Assembly (NCBI RefSeq): GCF_963678635.1
Contig: NC_087071.1
Span: forward strand, 25,961,378-26,025,377
From: Symsagittifera roscoffensis
Taxonomy: Eukaryota; Xenacoelomorpha; Acoela; Convolutidae
Length of the DNA: 64,000 bases
Direction of reading: 5' to 3'
Made by a program: the position numbers and the translations under genes. The notes beneath the pieces are model-generated. The model saw only the letters and a list, made by a program, of their open reading frames with translations, made no database searches and was not told the origin of the DNA. The first letter of the stretch is position 1, and each line of letters begins with the position of its first letter. Shown here one piece after another: positions 1 to 10,899 of the stretch.

Positions 1-289
1 AAAATCCTGACGATGCTAATAGTTGCGAAATTGTGTTTTCGCGAAATTTTTAAATGAACATGGACTTGTATCCAAAAATTAGAAAATTTGGCATGCTAGA
101 GCAACTTCTTAAGAGGTAAAAATAATAATTAGCATGCAGTTGATATGCACTCCAGCTTAAATAACAAGCTCCGCAATTTTTTCAGCTCACTATTATTCAA
201 TTTAGCGGTTCTTTGCAACAAGATTAACCTATAGGGGAGCCCATGATTACAAGTTCATCTTTTTATTTAATTTCAATTTTCGGATGTGT
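1..289 (+). repeat. Left copy of LTR-like direct repeat (cut by window start)
   Basis: This stretch recurs almost unchanged at 3435-3723, in the same orientation. Both copies share an unusual run ending in the TATAGGGGAGCCCATGA region and stop matching just after GGATGTGT. The left copy continues out of the window, so its full length is unknown. Same-strand terminal repeats flanking a coding interior suggest LTRs or the terminal repeats of a Penelope-like or tyrosine-recombinase element. I see no convincing tRNA primer-binding site just inside it, so the class is unresolved. Confidence 0.75.
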
Positions 290-1093
290 ACGGAAACGAC
301 GGAAACGGAACTGATCGCAGATTGCCATGGAGGAACCGAGGTGAATCTGGTGACTGCACTAGGATTCTACAGCATGTTTGGTTCTTTAGAGTCACTATTG
401 AATCTAGAACAGAGACATGAGATGGTCACAGCCATCAGTGTAGAAGTGTTCCCAGGAGTTTTGCAGACCGAGCAAAAGCATATAGGAAAACGGAGGGAAG
501 CGATCGAGGCGGAATTGAACATCCGATACAGTGAGACTTATCGTAGACCATCAGGAGCTCGATATTTGGTGGTATCGACATTAGCTCCAATGTGCAAGAG
601 CAGATACCCAGTGCATTTCGTAGCTGTGGATGTAAAGAGTACGAGAACGATCGTGGATCAAGCCTTCTCAGTGCCAAAGTGTGTGAGACTAACGAGAATG
701 TCGGAAATATCTTACGAGTTACTATGCAAAAAGTTCTCAGCAGTTCCAGAGAGAACAAAGGAGGAGTTGGAATTGATACTGGGAAGGAAGTTCATGGGAT
801 ACGTGAATGGGAACTTCAGTGACTTTGAGAGACAGAAACAGAGAAGATCAACTGTTACAGATTTTAATGCAGTAGACGAGAATGATGAAGTCCACCGAGT
901 GATGATGGAAGTGGAACCATTACTGGAAGCTTCGGGAAAGCGTAATTGGAGGAGCATCATGTTGACACATGACGAGTTTCCCTGCCACTGCTTGCTGCAG
1001 ACCTGGTGGTATCCCGAGCGTATTAATCTGATGTTGATCTGGGACTCCGGAGAGCTGCTCTCCATGGGTTTACCAGACTCATCACGGCCATAA
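284..1093 (+). CDS. ORF1-like protein of a retroelement, N-terminal part (269 aa)
   Basis: A 269-codon frame whose protein matches fragments encoded on the minus strand of the array at 11-20 kb. Residues ELIADCHGGTEVNL correspond to ELIADCHVGTEVNL near 15450. The stretch VMMEVEPLL followed by NWRS, and later WDSGEL, corresponds to VVIEVEPLV, NWRN and LDSGEI near 15000. It is therefore the best preserved copy of a protein repeated across the window. Family knowledge does not let me name it; position next to reverse transcriptase fragments in the array suggests an ORF1-type protein. The ATG lies in the last bases of the direct repeat, and the array copies carry extra upstream codons, so this N-terminus is probably truncated. 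The next frame (1099-1548) continues the homology after a frameshift. Confidence 0.5.
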   Translation: MCTETTETELIADCHGGTEVNLVTALGFYSMFGSLESLLNLEQRHEMVTAISVEVFPGVLQTEQKHIGKRREAIEAELNIRYSETYRRPSGARYLVVSTLAPMCKSRYPVHFVAVDVKSTRTIVDQAFSVPKCVRLTRMSEISYELLCKKFSAVPERTKEELELILGRKFMGYVNGNFSDFERQKQRRSTVTDFNAVDENDEVHRVMMEVEPLLEASGKRNWRSIMLTHDEFPCHCLLQTWWYPERINLMLIWDSGELLSMGLPDSSRP

Positions 1094-1098
1094 CAACA

Positions 1099-1548
1099 GT
1101 GAGAGTGGGAGTTATGATGGCAATAAGGTGGCTGGAAGCTCATGTGAGAGGGAACAAAAGACAGGAAGCGCCAACGAGAGAACAGTTGCGGAAATTGGAT
1201 TGTCTAAAAGATTTAGATTTTTTTGAGACAATGTGCAAGATTCTGAACATTCCGATGGAAATGAAAAAGATATGGGCAAGAAGACGATTGATGCCACGGT
1301 TTAGAGCTAACATGACTGCATGGTTGTACGAATATGCCAATAAGCATATGTCGAAGCACGGCAGAGTTTACAGTGGATATCAGCTGGACATTGGGGCAGG
1401 AGCTTTCAAGCGAGCTTTCGTGACTCATCGGAATGCAGTGACCACCGCTGTGAAAAGAATTTCCAGGACAAGTGAACGCAGTGGAAAGGAAAAGGAAGAG
1501 ATGTTAAAGGAAGAACCACAACAGCTTCTGCAGGAACAGAGAATCTAA
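1099..1548 (+). CDS. ORF1-like protein, C-terminal part in a shifted frame (149 aa)
   Basis: This frame follows the previous one after 5 bases, in another phase. It matches the array downstream of the same landmarks: LRKLDCLKDLDFF corresponds to the LEAWKNNLDLF region near 11560, and FVTHRNAVTTAV corresponds to MTHREAVTTAV near 11320. Shared order in both loci shows that the two frames were once one protein, broken by a frameshift, although a programmed shift cannot be excluded from sequence alone. The C-terminus is charged (EKEEMLKEE) and ends at TAA. No catalytic motif is visible. Confidence 0.45.
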   Translation: MRVGVMMAIRWLEAHVRGNKRQEAPTREQLRKLDCLKDLDFFETMCKILNIPMEMKKIWARRRLMPRFRANMTAWLYEYANKHMSKHGRVYSGYQLDIGAGAFKRAFVTHRNAVTTAVKRISRTSERSGKEKEEMLKEEPQQLLQEQRI

Positions 1549-1631
1549 CGTGGATCCCCTACCTTGTTGCAAAGAGAGGGTAGAAGAGCAGAAGTGTTAG
1601 AGGACTGCTTCCAACAGCGTCAGAATAGCTA

Positions 1632-1844
1632 ATGATGTGTTGCAAGACACAAAAACTGAAAATGCAGAGTCAGTGTCACAGAAGGAGGAGATGGATCATT
1701 GACAAATGGCCGAAAAACAAAATGCAAAAAGAAAGAAAATTAGAAGAATTTAGAAATATTAGAACTTCTAAACGACGAAAAGAGGAGAAACAAAGAAGTG
1801 ACGAAAAGAAGAAGTTAAAACTCAAAATTGTTTTATGTGCGTGA
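1632..1844 (+). CDS. Short Lys/Arg-rich reading frame
   Basis: A 70-codon frame extremely rich in Lys, Arg and Glu. It follows the ORF1-like gene, and a similarly basic but broken reading occurs on the minus strand after the array copy near 10950-11100. It may be a basic tail of the same protein, separated by stops. On its own it could equally be A-rich noncoding sequence read as lysine codons. Confidence 0.2.
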   Translation: MMCCKTQKLKMQSQCHRRRRWIIDKWPKNKMQKERKLEEFRNIRTSKRRKEEKQRSDEKKKLKLKIVLCA

Positions 1845-3434
1845 AAAAAACTCAAGTGAGAAACTAAGCAACCAAATTATGATTGAAAACTGAAACATTT
1901 AGTTGAGTTTTGAACATTAAAGAATTTGATGCATTTATGAATTTGCATTTTGATTTTAGTTAGTGGCTTTAGAGACACTTACTATTCATTTAGAAAGGCT
2001 TTAGCAGAGAGTATATTTAAATATTCCAGCCTGCATGATTGTTTTTAATCAACTAGGACGACTGATCACTTTGTGGTGACATGAAAGACTTGGATAATCT
2101 CTTGAAGAGGGAGATTGTTTCGTTGTTATTTCTAACCACAGAGTTCCTTAGTTTTAATATTCAGGACAATAATAAGCAAAATTTCCGAAGGTAAGAAGCA
2201 TAGTAGGATAATTTTAGCTTGTTGGATGGCAAGAATGTCCTGCAAACGAACATCTTTCAAAATCTAGGAGAAAAAGTTGTAAATCAGGACATTGACATTG
2301 GAAAACAGAAAAGATGTTTTATCTTAAGTCATATCCTCAATGTGCAGATTGGTGAAAGAATTTGGAAGGCTATAGCAGTGTAGTGTGATGCCATTTATAT
2401 TCTGCAGTGAGTCGATACGACGCGGATAAAAGTAATTTCGTGCATTTTGTAAATTCTGTTTGATGACACTGTACCAATTTTACGAATATTGCGAGATTCA
2501 ATGGGGACATTGACCGGGCTGTCCGGGGAGTATGTGACATTTGACCAGAATGGACAAAAATGCAGTTTAGAGTTATTAGCAGCGAACCTTCCGAATTAGC
2601 GGTTTTGAAGGATTAAGAGCGTTGTTCAGACAATTAGACGAATCGAGAAGGCTGAAGGATTCCTAAATTTTAAAAATTCGAAATGATGACGTAAAAATTC
2701 TAAGAAACGTCAAAAACGGCCATTTTGGAGAAAAACCTGAAAAAAAACACAACGACATTAGTTGCGACGACGACAAAAACGAAAAAATTGAGAGTCGGAA
2801 TCAGAAAAAAGCAGAAATAGCAGAGACCGTTCCGTGTTGCAACTATTGTGTCGCTACAATAGTTGCAAGGCCGTTGCAAACCACGGTGAAGGGCGGAAAC
2901 CAGCCTTCCAGAAGGAGAATAAGGGTCTTATTTCCTCGGATTCAAGAATCCGGAGGTGTCTCGGGACTGGAACTCACATTATTTTATACAAACTTTTAGC
3001 TTCCCTATTATGTCCTGAATTGAATTTAATTAACATCTGAATTCATTTTGCAAGGATGAGAAGCTAGGACTTGGGGGAAAGGGTTGATCCATCTTCGATG
3101 GAGATGATGATTTTTATCTACTGAACAAAAACAATCATAATTCAATAAATAGTAGTAGCCGTGATTTTAGGAGTGACCTCGTGGTCTGGGGATACTGAGA
3201 CCCAGCCATGAGCTCACTAATTTTGCATGTAATTAAGTTAATTTGAGTTTTTTGACCGAAGCCGAAAGCAGTAACGTTTTTGTCGACCCGATGTTTGAAA
3301 GACCACCAAAAGAACTGGCTTTTGTAGAGACGGTTAAAAGCATGTAGAGCTTTGTTTAGACGCTAGCCAGTCGTTTTATAGCTTGGCTTTATTTTTCGTC
3401 GATATGTACTTCCAGGCGAATGTTACAATTTTTA
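1845..3434. other. Noncoding interior of the direct-repeat unit
   Basis: No long frame and no recognisable polymerase motif lie between the ORF1-like gene and the right direct repeat. A purine-rich run (GGGGGAAAGGG) near 3072-3083 could be a polypurine tract marking the true start of a longer right terminal repeat, but this cannot be tested because the left repeat is truncated by the window edge. Confidence 0.4.
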
Positions 3435-3723
3435 AAAATCCTGACGATGCTAATAGTTTTGAAATTGTGTATTCGCGAAGTTTTTAAAAGAACATGGACT
3501 TGTATCGAAAAATTAGAAAACTTGGCATGCTAGAGCAACTTCTTAAGAGGTAAAAATAATAATTAGCATGCAGTTGATATGCACTCCAGCTTATATAACA
3601 ACCTCCGAAACTTTTTCAGCTCACTATTATTCAATTTAGCGGTTCTTTGCAACAAGATTAACCTATAGGGGAGCCCATGACTACAAGTTCATCTTTTGGT
3701 TTAATTTCTATTTTTGGATGTGT
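3435..3723 (+). repeat. Right copy of LTR-like direct repeat
   Basis: Same-orientation copy of 1-289, differing by scattered substitutions only, including the shared CATGCTAGAGCAACTTC and TATAGGGGAGCCC runs. The distance between copies is 3434 bases. Similarity ends at GGATGTGT, where sequence unrelated to the ORF begins. Confidence 0.75.
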
Positions 3724-3729
3724 TCTGTG

Positions 3730-3765
3730 AAATTGATCTATAACTGTATCGTTATAGATCAATTT
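3730..3765. repeat. Perfect hairpin, 15-bp arms and 6-base loop
   Basis: Arms at 3730-3744 and 3751-3765 are exact reverse complements around the loop TGTATC, just outside the right direct repeat. It could be a cruciform or an RNA hairpin. No U-tract or other partner suggests a specific role. Confidence 0.75.
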
Positions 3766-5048
3766 TTCGGTGCTTAGCTCATGCCAGTTTTTTTAAGGTT
3801 TTAATATGTTTTGAGGTATCTGAGCACTACTTTAGATTTCCTCATCTAAATAACAAATGTTTATTGTGGTTTCAAGCTTTTTACCTAGCGACTTTATTGT
3901 TTCAGCAACAGCGCTGGAATTTTGGGATCATCCTGTTGTGTTCCATCTTCCTATTTAGCAATGGAACTTTGTTGACGAAGGTAACTCGGTGTATTCGTCC
4001 ACTCCGGGCCTTTAAAAAAAGAGTCATGATATTTTATCATAAGCGGAAAGATTTCATTGCTTAAACCTAAATTAATTCAGATGAGCATTTCGGGTTGTAA
4101 ACACCTTTATCAAGTTTCAAGAGTGTGTGGCAAATTCATCTTCTCGTTTCATTACCGCATTCAAAAATCTTCAGCGAGGCGTCTGGGTGTGCTGTCGATT
4201 GCAATTATTCGCAAACCCTTGTTCTCTTAATGAGGGCAATGAAACGTTGCTCCAGAAAAAGGTCTTGAAGGTTGCGTACTTTATCTTGTCCTTTAAATTT
4301 TAGGAGCTTAGAAAAGGCTTCCAAAGAATTTAGTCTCGCCTTGTCGTTCAATTTGTTAATAAAGTTAGAGAAAACTTGTGGAACAGCCTCGTCCGAAACG
4401 TCTACCGAACCATTGGGAAAGACGTAATTGGTTTGTACATTTTAAACATTGTTACGAGAAAGCTTCTCTTGTTTTCCGGGGTTGGTGCTGTATATCAGCT
4501 CCCTTTGGATGCTTAGATAACGATGTCTCATTGTTCGGAGTCAAAACGATTGCAATTTTGTCATCTGAAACGGTCAGCTTTTTCTTCCTTTTAAATTTCT
4601 TTCAACGAGCTTGCTGACGATCGGTTTTAGTCTCTGCTCGAGATCCGTTTGGACGGACTTGGCCCTTGGGGAGGGATTTAGGCAGTGAAAGTTTTTGGCT
4701 ATCCATTAAATATACATTTTTTTTCTATTTACTATGGAGCTCATAGCGATCGCGTGTTTACGACCACTAATTTTGGGTTGTTATAGGAACAGCAGGAAAG
4801 ACGTTAGAGAGGCTAGGCAATAGGTAATCTTTTTACATGGTAAAATTTTTTATTCATTTGTTCCGAAAAAACTGTCTGCCAAGGGAACACGCTGGTCTTC
4901 GGCAATCTCTTGAGTTCTCAAACATTAGAAACAGCTGTTTTAAAATAATAACCTAGCATCAAAGCATTACAAATTGGCGCATTGCTGAAAAACTTCACCC
5001 TAACACACAGAGAACCTTGAGAGTATTGAACTTCTTACAGTCGCTAAG

Positions 5049-5240
5049 GTTTCAGATTACACATTTCATATGACAACAGTTAGAACAACTATCACATCTA
5101 ATCCAATTTAAGAGTCCTGAAGCATTCAAGCCCGTTCTGCGTGTACATTCCTTGTTTTCCGCCTTCTTTGACTGCAAACCAAGTGATTGAAGAGACCCAT
5201 AAAAACACTGGAGTTTTATAGATGAAGAAAAAAATATCAA
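5049..5240 (-). pseudogene. PHD-finger-like remnant, tandem copy 1
   Basis: The minus-strand frame contains LNWIRCDSCSNCCHMKCV. The spacing W-x-x-C-x2-C-x4-H-x2-C is typical of the C-terminal half of PHD fingers, which normally read chromatin or occur in transposon-encoded proteins. An upstream Cys (NKECTRR) fits the finger's first half. The frame is short and no larger gene can be built around it, so I call it a remnant. Its repetition in the second tandem copy shows it was present before duplication. Confidence 0.45.
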
Positions 5241-6539
5241 ATGTTTAAATTTAAAAAAATAATAAATGTATGGAAGTTGCAGATAACGAACGACATCATC
5301 CGAGCTCAGAAGGTCCAGCGGAGCACCACCAGACTCCCTAGGCTATGAATTTTTCCCACAGTCAAAAAACCTACTTTGTCTCTGATCTGTCTGTGAAACC
5401 CCTCAAAGGGCGCTAGACAAACAGGCACCAACACCTGTTCTGTAAATTTATTATAAAAAATAATCAAGTTGACTGGATCTTTCTGAGTCATGATATTGGA
5501 CTGGATACGAATGTGTTGAATAAAAAGCTGTAAATCCTGTCGCTTAATTTTTGAAATTTTTCAGTCCCAAAACATTGAAAAACTAATCTCAAAACATTTT
5601 TTGTTTTGTAGTTAAAAACAATTGTTTACCCAAAATTACGTCTCAAAAAGGTTTCAGAATAGGATCAGAATTTCGGGTTGTAAACACCTTCATCAAGTTT
5701 CCAAAGGAGTATGCAGCAAATTCAGCTCCTCGTTTCAGTACCACATCCAAAAGTCTTCCGCGAATCGATCGCAATTGCAAATGTTCGCGAACCCCGTCTT
5801 TCAATGAGGGCGATGAAAAATTGCTTCAAAGAGGGTCTTGATGGTTTGCGTACTTTGTGAAACTTGTGGAACAGACTCGTCCGAAAATCTCCCTAACCAT
5901 TGGGAAAGACGTAATTGGTTTGTACATTTTAGACAGTGTTATGAGAAAACTTTTATTTTTTTCTCTGTTTGGTGCTTGATATCAACTCCAATTGGTGCTT
6001 AGATACCAATTTCTCCTAGTTCGGAGTCAAAACAAGTGCGATCTTGTCATCTGAAGCAGTCAGCTTTTTATTCCTTTTACATTTTCTTCATCGAGCTCAC
6101 TGACAACTAGTTTTAGTCTCTGCTCGAGATCCGTTTGGCACGGGCTTGGCCCTTGGGTAAGGATTTAGGCAGTGCAACGTTTTTGGCTATCCATTAAATA
6201 TACATTTTTTTTCTAGTTGCTATAGAGCTCATAGCGGTCGCGTGCACCACTTACTTTGGGTCGTTCTAGAAATAGCAAGAATGACGTCAGAGAGGTCAGC
6301 CAATAAGTAACTTTTCTACATGATAAAAGTTTTGTACATTTGTTCCGTAAAACTCTCTACCAAGGGAAAACGCTGGTCCTTCGCCAACCCCTTGAGTATT
6401 CAAACGTTAGAAATGGCTGTTTTAGAATAAATATCTAGCATCAAGTCATTCCTATTTGAAGAATTATTGAAAAATTTCACACTTACACACAGAGAACATT
6501 GAAATGATTAGAACTTCTTATACTCGCTAAGGTTTCAGT

Positions 6540-6665
6540 TTACACATTTCATATGACACGAATTAGAACAACTATCACATCTTATCCAGTTTCAGAGTCC
6601 TTAAGCATTCCAGCCCGTTCTGCGTTTACATTCCTTGTTTTTTCACCATCTTTGACTGCAAACCG
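6540..6665 (-). pseudogene. PHD-finger-like remnant, tandem copy 2 (stop codons)
   Basis: The second tandem copy reads NWIRCDSCSNSCHMKC on the minus strand, preserving the same Cys/His pattern as copy 1. In-frame stops occur upstream, within what copy 1 reads as NASGLL. Conservation of Cys and His while neighbouring codons decay argues that this was once a real zinc finger. Confidence 0.4.
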
Positions 6666-7299
6666 TGGGACTGAACTGACACATGAAAACTACGGGAGTT
6701 TAATAGATGAAGAAAAAGTTCTCATATGTATGATTTAATATTAAAAATAAATGTATGCAATTTGCAGATAACGAACAATCTCACCCGAGCTCAGAAAGTC
6801 CAGCGGAGCACCAGCGGACTCTCCAGGCAATGAAATTTTTCCCACAGTCACAAAAATTACTTGGCAGATGTATCTTTGAAATCAATCAAGGGGCGCTAGA
6901 CAAACAGGCACCAACACCAAACTTATCACATCTACCTATTTCATAGGTAGAAAAATTAGGCCAATCACAGTTGTTCTGTAAGTTAAATATAAAAAAATCA
7001 ATTTGTCTGGATTTTTCTAAGCCATGACTTGGGTCAGATACGAATGTTTTGAATAAAAAGCTCGAAAACTTCTGGCTTAATTTTTGGAATTTTTCAGTCC
7101 CAAAACATGGAAAAACTAATCTCAAAACATTTTTTGTTTTTGTAGTTAAAAACAATTGTTTACCCAAAATTACGTCTCAAAAAGGTTTCAGAATAAGATC
7201 AGAATTTCGGGTTGTAAACACCTTCATCAAGTTTCCAAAGGAGTATGCAGCAAATTCAGCTCCTCTTTTCAGTACCACATCCAAAAGTCTTAAAATTTT

Positions 7300-8480
7300 T
7301 CAAGGTTAAAAAACTATCTAACATAAATGATTAGTTTCTTAGGTCAATTGGTTAGTTTTTCGCTATGATAATTTACAACCTAAATTAAAAATGAAAACTT
7401 TCAACAAAATGACGTTTTATTGTCAATCATATTAGTGCATTGTGATTTTTTGTCAATGTCATTAGTTGCAAAAACGTTAAATTTCAGTTTTGCTCAAAAT
7501 TTTATTTTTGTTTTTTATATATTTTTGCAACAAGTCAAACGGCAAAGTGCCTAAACAAATGCGAAATTCAGACGCGGAAAGGAGCAGAAGAAAAATTATG
7601 AGTCTACAATTGAAACACGGGGATGATGTACACGAAACTTTTTTGGTTTTCGGTCATATGAGTTTTAATATCCATGGCCTGCAATCAATTACCACATTAC
7701 TTCTGCCTGCTATAGGGCTCAAAAAAATGTTTCTTGGAAATTCCTGTTAAACTTTTGTAAGTTCGTCAAAAAAATCAAATAAATGCACATAAACCAAAAT
7801 TGCTATTTCAGTGTCTGACAAAAACAAACTAGATCTAGATTTTGAAAGTTTAAGGTCCCCGAAAGCTCTTCTTCTTCGAAGGAGTGTTCTATAATTTTCT
7901 GCTATAATTGTTAAGTACTTAGACGTCTAGGGACTGAAGAGAACCTAAGTAGAACAAAGAGTTGGCAGTGAAGGTTATCTTGCTGAAGCTATTCGACATA
8001 TACAACCGTTGAATATTTGTTGGCTTTGTGTTTAGTTTGTGGAGCATCAAAACGATTCAAGCCTAGGAACAACATCAGAAATTTAGTTCAAAATATTTAA
8101 TAAAGTTTTCTGATAGAGAAGATAAACATCTTGGTGAAAGAACTGATTGATAGAATAAGATGCTCAAAAAATACGATATCCCGAGATTGATAAATGGAAT
8201 AGTGTCATTGAGTCCAGAGTATCCCTTTCAGAATAAAATTACAAAAAACAGTTTCTTACCTGATGTTGACCTTTTTTTTTCATTATTGGAAAACCAAAAA
8301 ACTTTGGGTGAGTTATTGCTTCCTCAAAGAAACCAGGACAAACCCATGAAGATAAAAAGTTGAAAAAATCAGAAATTATCTCAAAGATAACTAGTTGTTG
8401 ACTCTTCTTTTTGATAAAGGGGTTGATTTTTTTCGTTATAAGGAATAATTTACAATCAAAATTGAAAACTTTGTTTAAAT
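7300..8480. other. AT-rich stretch with short plus-strand frames
   Basis: Frames of 86 codons (7490-7750) and 67 codons (8160-8363) begin with ATG on the plus strand. They may be exons of the decayed gene that continues to 9.0 kb, but no domain is recognisable and the splice edges are weak. Confidence 0.25.
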
Positions 8481-8490
8481 TTATTAATGT

Positions 8491-9007
8491 TTGAAAAAAA
8501 ATGCAACCACTGATGAGGTGATGCTGAAACTTGAGAAAGATTTGAACAAAAAATTACCTGTAACGAACGAAAGAAACGAGATACGTGATCATTTGTATTC
8601 TAGGATGAGGTCAACAGGTGGGCAGCCCACCAGGTGGTACGGTTTAGCTTGGTTACAGAAGGCAGAGATACATGTACGACTAGTTTTTTAATTTCCAGGC
8701 AAGTCGTATTAGACGCCTATTTAAACTCTTGCTAAGTCCTTTTGACAATATAGAAAGAGCCTTTATGAAAACAACCGCTAAATATGCCATACAAACAATT
8801 GAAAACAGTGCTCTAGATCCGGATGAAACTATAGTCTCTTGATGTGAAGTTCTTAACAACTAATGTTCCTTTATAGGAAGAAATTGAAATAGCACTGAAT
8901 AAGCTGTACAGTCAGAAGTCACCTCCTAAAATTCAAAGATCAACGATGACGAAAATTTTGGAAAATGCGGCCAGAATGGAATACTTCAAGTTCAATGATT
9001 CAAGGTG
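8491..9007 (+). pseudogene. Possible exons of an unidentified gene
   Basis: Three consecutive coding-like pieces lie on the plus strand: 8491-8691 (frame ending in a stop), about 8699-8840 (reading ASRIRRLFKLLLSPF onward after a CAG-like acceptor), and about 8876-9007 (reading EEIEIALNKLYSQK onward), the last ending before GTGAAT, a plausible donor. The amino-acid composition looks protein-like. I cannot assign a family. A half PHD finger follows about 100 bases later, so this may be the upstream part of the same decayed gene. Confidence 0.3.
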
Positions 9008-9112
9008 AATTCAATTCCAATGTGTAGCAATAGGTGCATCCCTTGCGGTTATTCTTGCAAGTGCTTGACGGAAGTGAAGCTAGTTAATCTAAAGAATGAT
9101 TTCTCCTTTTGC

Positions 9113-9250
9113 AGCAGGAAACCATTATAAAGATCAAAATGGTTTGAATGCGAGAGTTGCCGAAACTGATACCACCTTGAAGACGGAAAAATTTTTTGGT
9201 GCTGTATACGCATCAATAACCAAGAAAGTCTGATTTTGTGACGGCTGCTG
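9113..9250 (+). pseudogene. Half PHD-finger remnant on the plus strand
   Basis: After a TTTTGCAG acceptor-like site the reading is KWFECESCRN, then a stop, then YHLEDGKIFW. W-F-x-C-x2-C with Y-H a few residues later is the usual PHD C-terminal half. The stop sits where Trp is expected and could be a TGG-to-TGA change. This supports a decayed PHD protein and is separate from the minus-strand PHD remnants at 5 and 6.6 kb. Confidence 0.35.
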
Positions 9251-9469
9251 CCCACTAAGAACAAAAAGAAGGATAACCCCGAGGTAAAATTTTTCCGCAG
9301 ACAGGTGAAGCATTTCGTTAGAACTGTCAAAAGTGAGCCAACTCTTGTTTTTGATGCCGCCAATTCTCTTTTTTCAATATACAGGGTAACTTGCACTTGA
9401 CACTGGTTCAAAAACCAATAGATGCTTGGAGTTTTTTTTAGTTTTAGGAATTGCGCCTCAACTCAGTAC

Positions 9470-10140
9470 AAGTGTAATTTTATTGGAGCTACTGTACACA
9501 GAATGTTTTGGAAAACGTCCAACAGGGAGCAGTTTGATTTAAACTTTGGAAACTAGTAGAGCGCATTGACTGACAAATCAATACGCTGAAAATTGGTCCG
9601 CAAAAGTGGCAGCAGACGCCCTCTGCAAAATCATTGACAATAAAATCAAGCCCATGGACACTGACAAGAGTTTTTTTTTATCTCAACACTAAAGCCTGTG
9701 ATACCTCCATTGCTGATGATGGAATTAAGAATATGGTGCAAAATAGAGGTAAACAGGACCAACGCAGACTACAAAATTTAACCGATGCTTAAGTAATTTT
9801 CACCACTAGCAAACAGCAATCAATCCTACCACCGCTGAAGTCAACATTAATTTTTGGCGTCAAATGAAATGCGGTCTACAAGCTGTCTTTAAGTTTATTT
9901 GCTCGCACCTTAGACGGACAAAATATTCGTCCGTTGACCAATAGAATTGAGGAATAGAAGAGAGGAGACTGACCGATAGGCATTCATCTTCAGCACTGAA
10001 GACGTGAAGGAGTTGACGCAGATGTTTGTGAGGAAGTTATAGAGAAATCGAACAATAAACACAACTGTTAACACTAAAAGCAATGCTTGATCGGGAAGGA
10101 ATGACGGATTTGAACGTGCGCAACCAACTTAGAAGCAGAG
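9470..10140 (+). other. Decayed coding-like sequence, unassigned
   Basis: Broken plus-strand readings (for example INTLKIGPQKWQQTPSAKSL and ACDTSIADDGIKNMV) look protein-like but are interrupted by stops and shifts. They probably continue the decayed gene at 8.5-9.3 kb. No domain is recognisable. Confidence 0.25.
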
Positions 10141-10179
10141 AGTTGATACTTAATTTTTAATCATCAAACATTTTTTCAT

Positions 10180-10850
10180 TTTTGTTTAAAAACGAACATT
10201 GCAACATGTTTGAAGCAAAATAACATTTATTTGATACTTAGAAAAAGTAATTGTAGCAAAATTACATAAAACTGATGAGCGGAGATTTCCAAGCAAACCA
10301 AATGAAAATCTTTTAAAAATAATTCAAGAATAAAAAAATACATTCAATCTAATGGATCATTTCATTTTGAAGGTCAACTTTGACACGCCTTCTTTTAACA
10401 TGATGAGTTGGAAAGAAAACTTGTGAAAAATTTTTAAACTGACATTTGTACATTGATTGTTATCTGTGGTAATTTAAATTACTTTATACTAAAGATCCTG
10501 AAGAAGCTAATTTTGCGAAGTTGTATACTTGCGAAAATTATATAACATGAGGCGATGTTTATATTTGCTCTTTTGTTTAATGTAATTAATATGTTTTGCC
10601 TTGAAAACTAAAACTATGAGCCCATTATGGGTCGGGAGAGTACTGAGGAATCCAATCTCTTGAATGAAGTTACCCGGAACTCTGCAGATCGTCACTAAAA
10701 GATAACTCGTTCTATGCAGCTCAAAAACAATCAGTCAGGCTGAAATAAAAAACCAGGATTTGCAGATATATAATAACCACAAAAACTCGCATATTGCAAT
10801 TTCATAATTGTAGCAGTCTGCACAAATAGAACTTCTGGGGCACTCAGAAA
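10180..10850. other. AT-rich spacer, nothing recognisable
   Basis: Low-GC sequence without a supportable gene, repeat unit or structured motif. Confidence 0.5.
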
Positions 10851-10899
10851 TGAACTACATGAAAAAAAATCCAGGATATGCTAGCTTGGTTCAACAACT

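Larger units (their letters stand above)
4080..7290. repeat. Tandem duplication, about 1.55 kb period (two copies plus stub)
   Basis: The phrase TTTCGGGTTGTAAACACC recurs at about 4088, 5671 and 7205, giving periods of 1583 and 1534 bases. Most of the intervening sequence aligns between copies with substitutions and indels: the CTCGAGATCCGTTTGG region, the ACACACAGAGAAC region and the GAGCTCAGAA(A/G)GTCCAGCGGAGCACC region. The third copy stops at about 7290. The copies are diverged, so the duplication is not recent. Each carries the PHD-like remnant annotated below. Confidence 0.8.

Noticed and set aside
4378-4617. 79-aa plus-strand frame in the tandem duplication
   Set aside because: Not preserved in the second tandem copy, where the aligned region is shifted and stopped.
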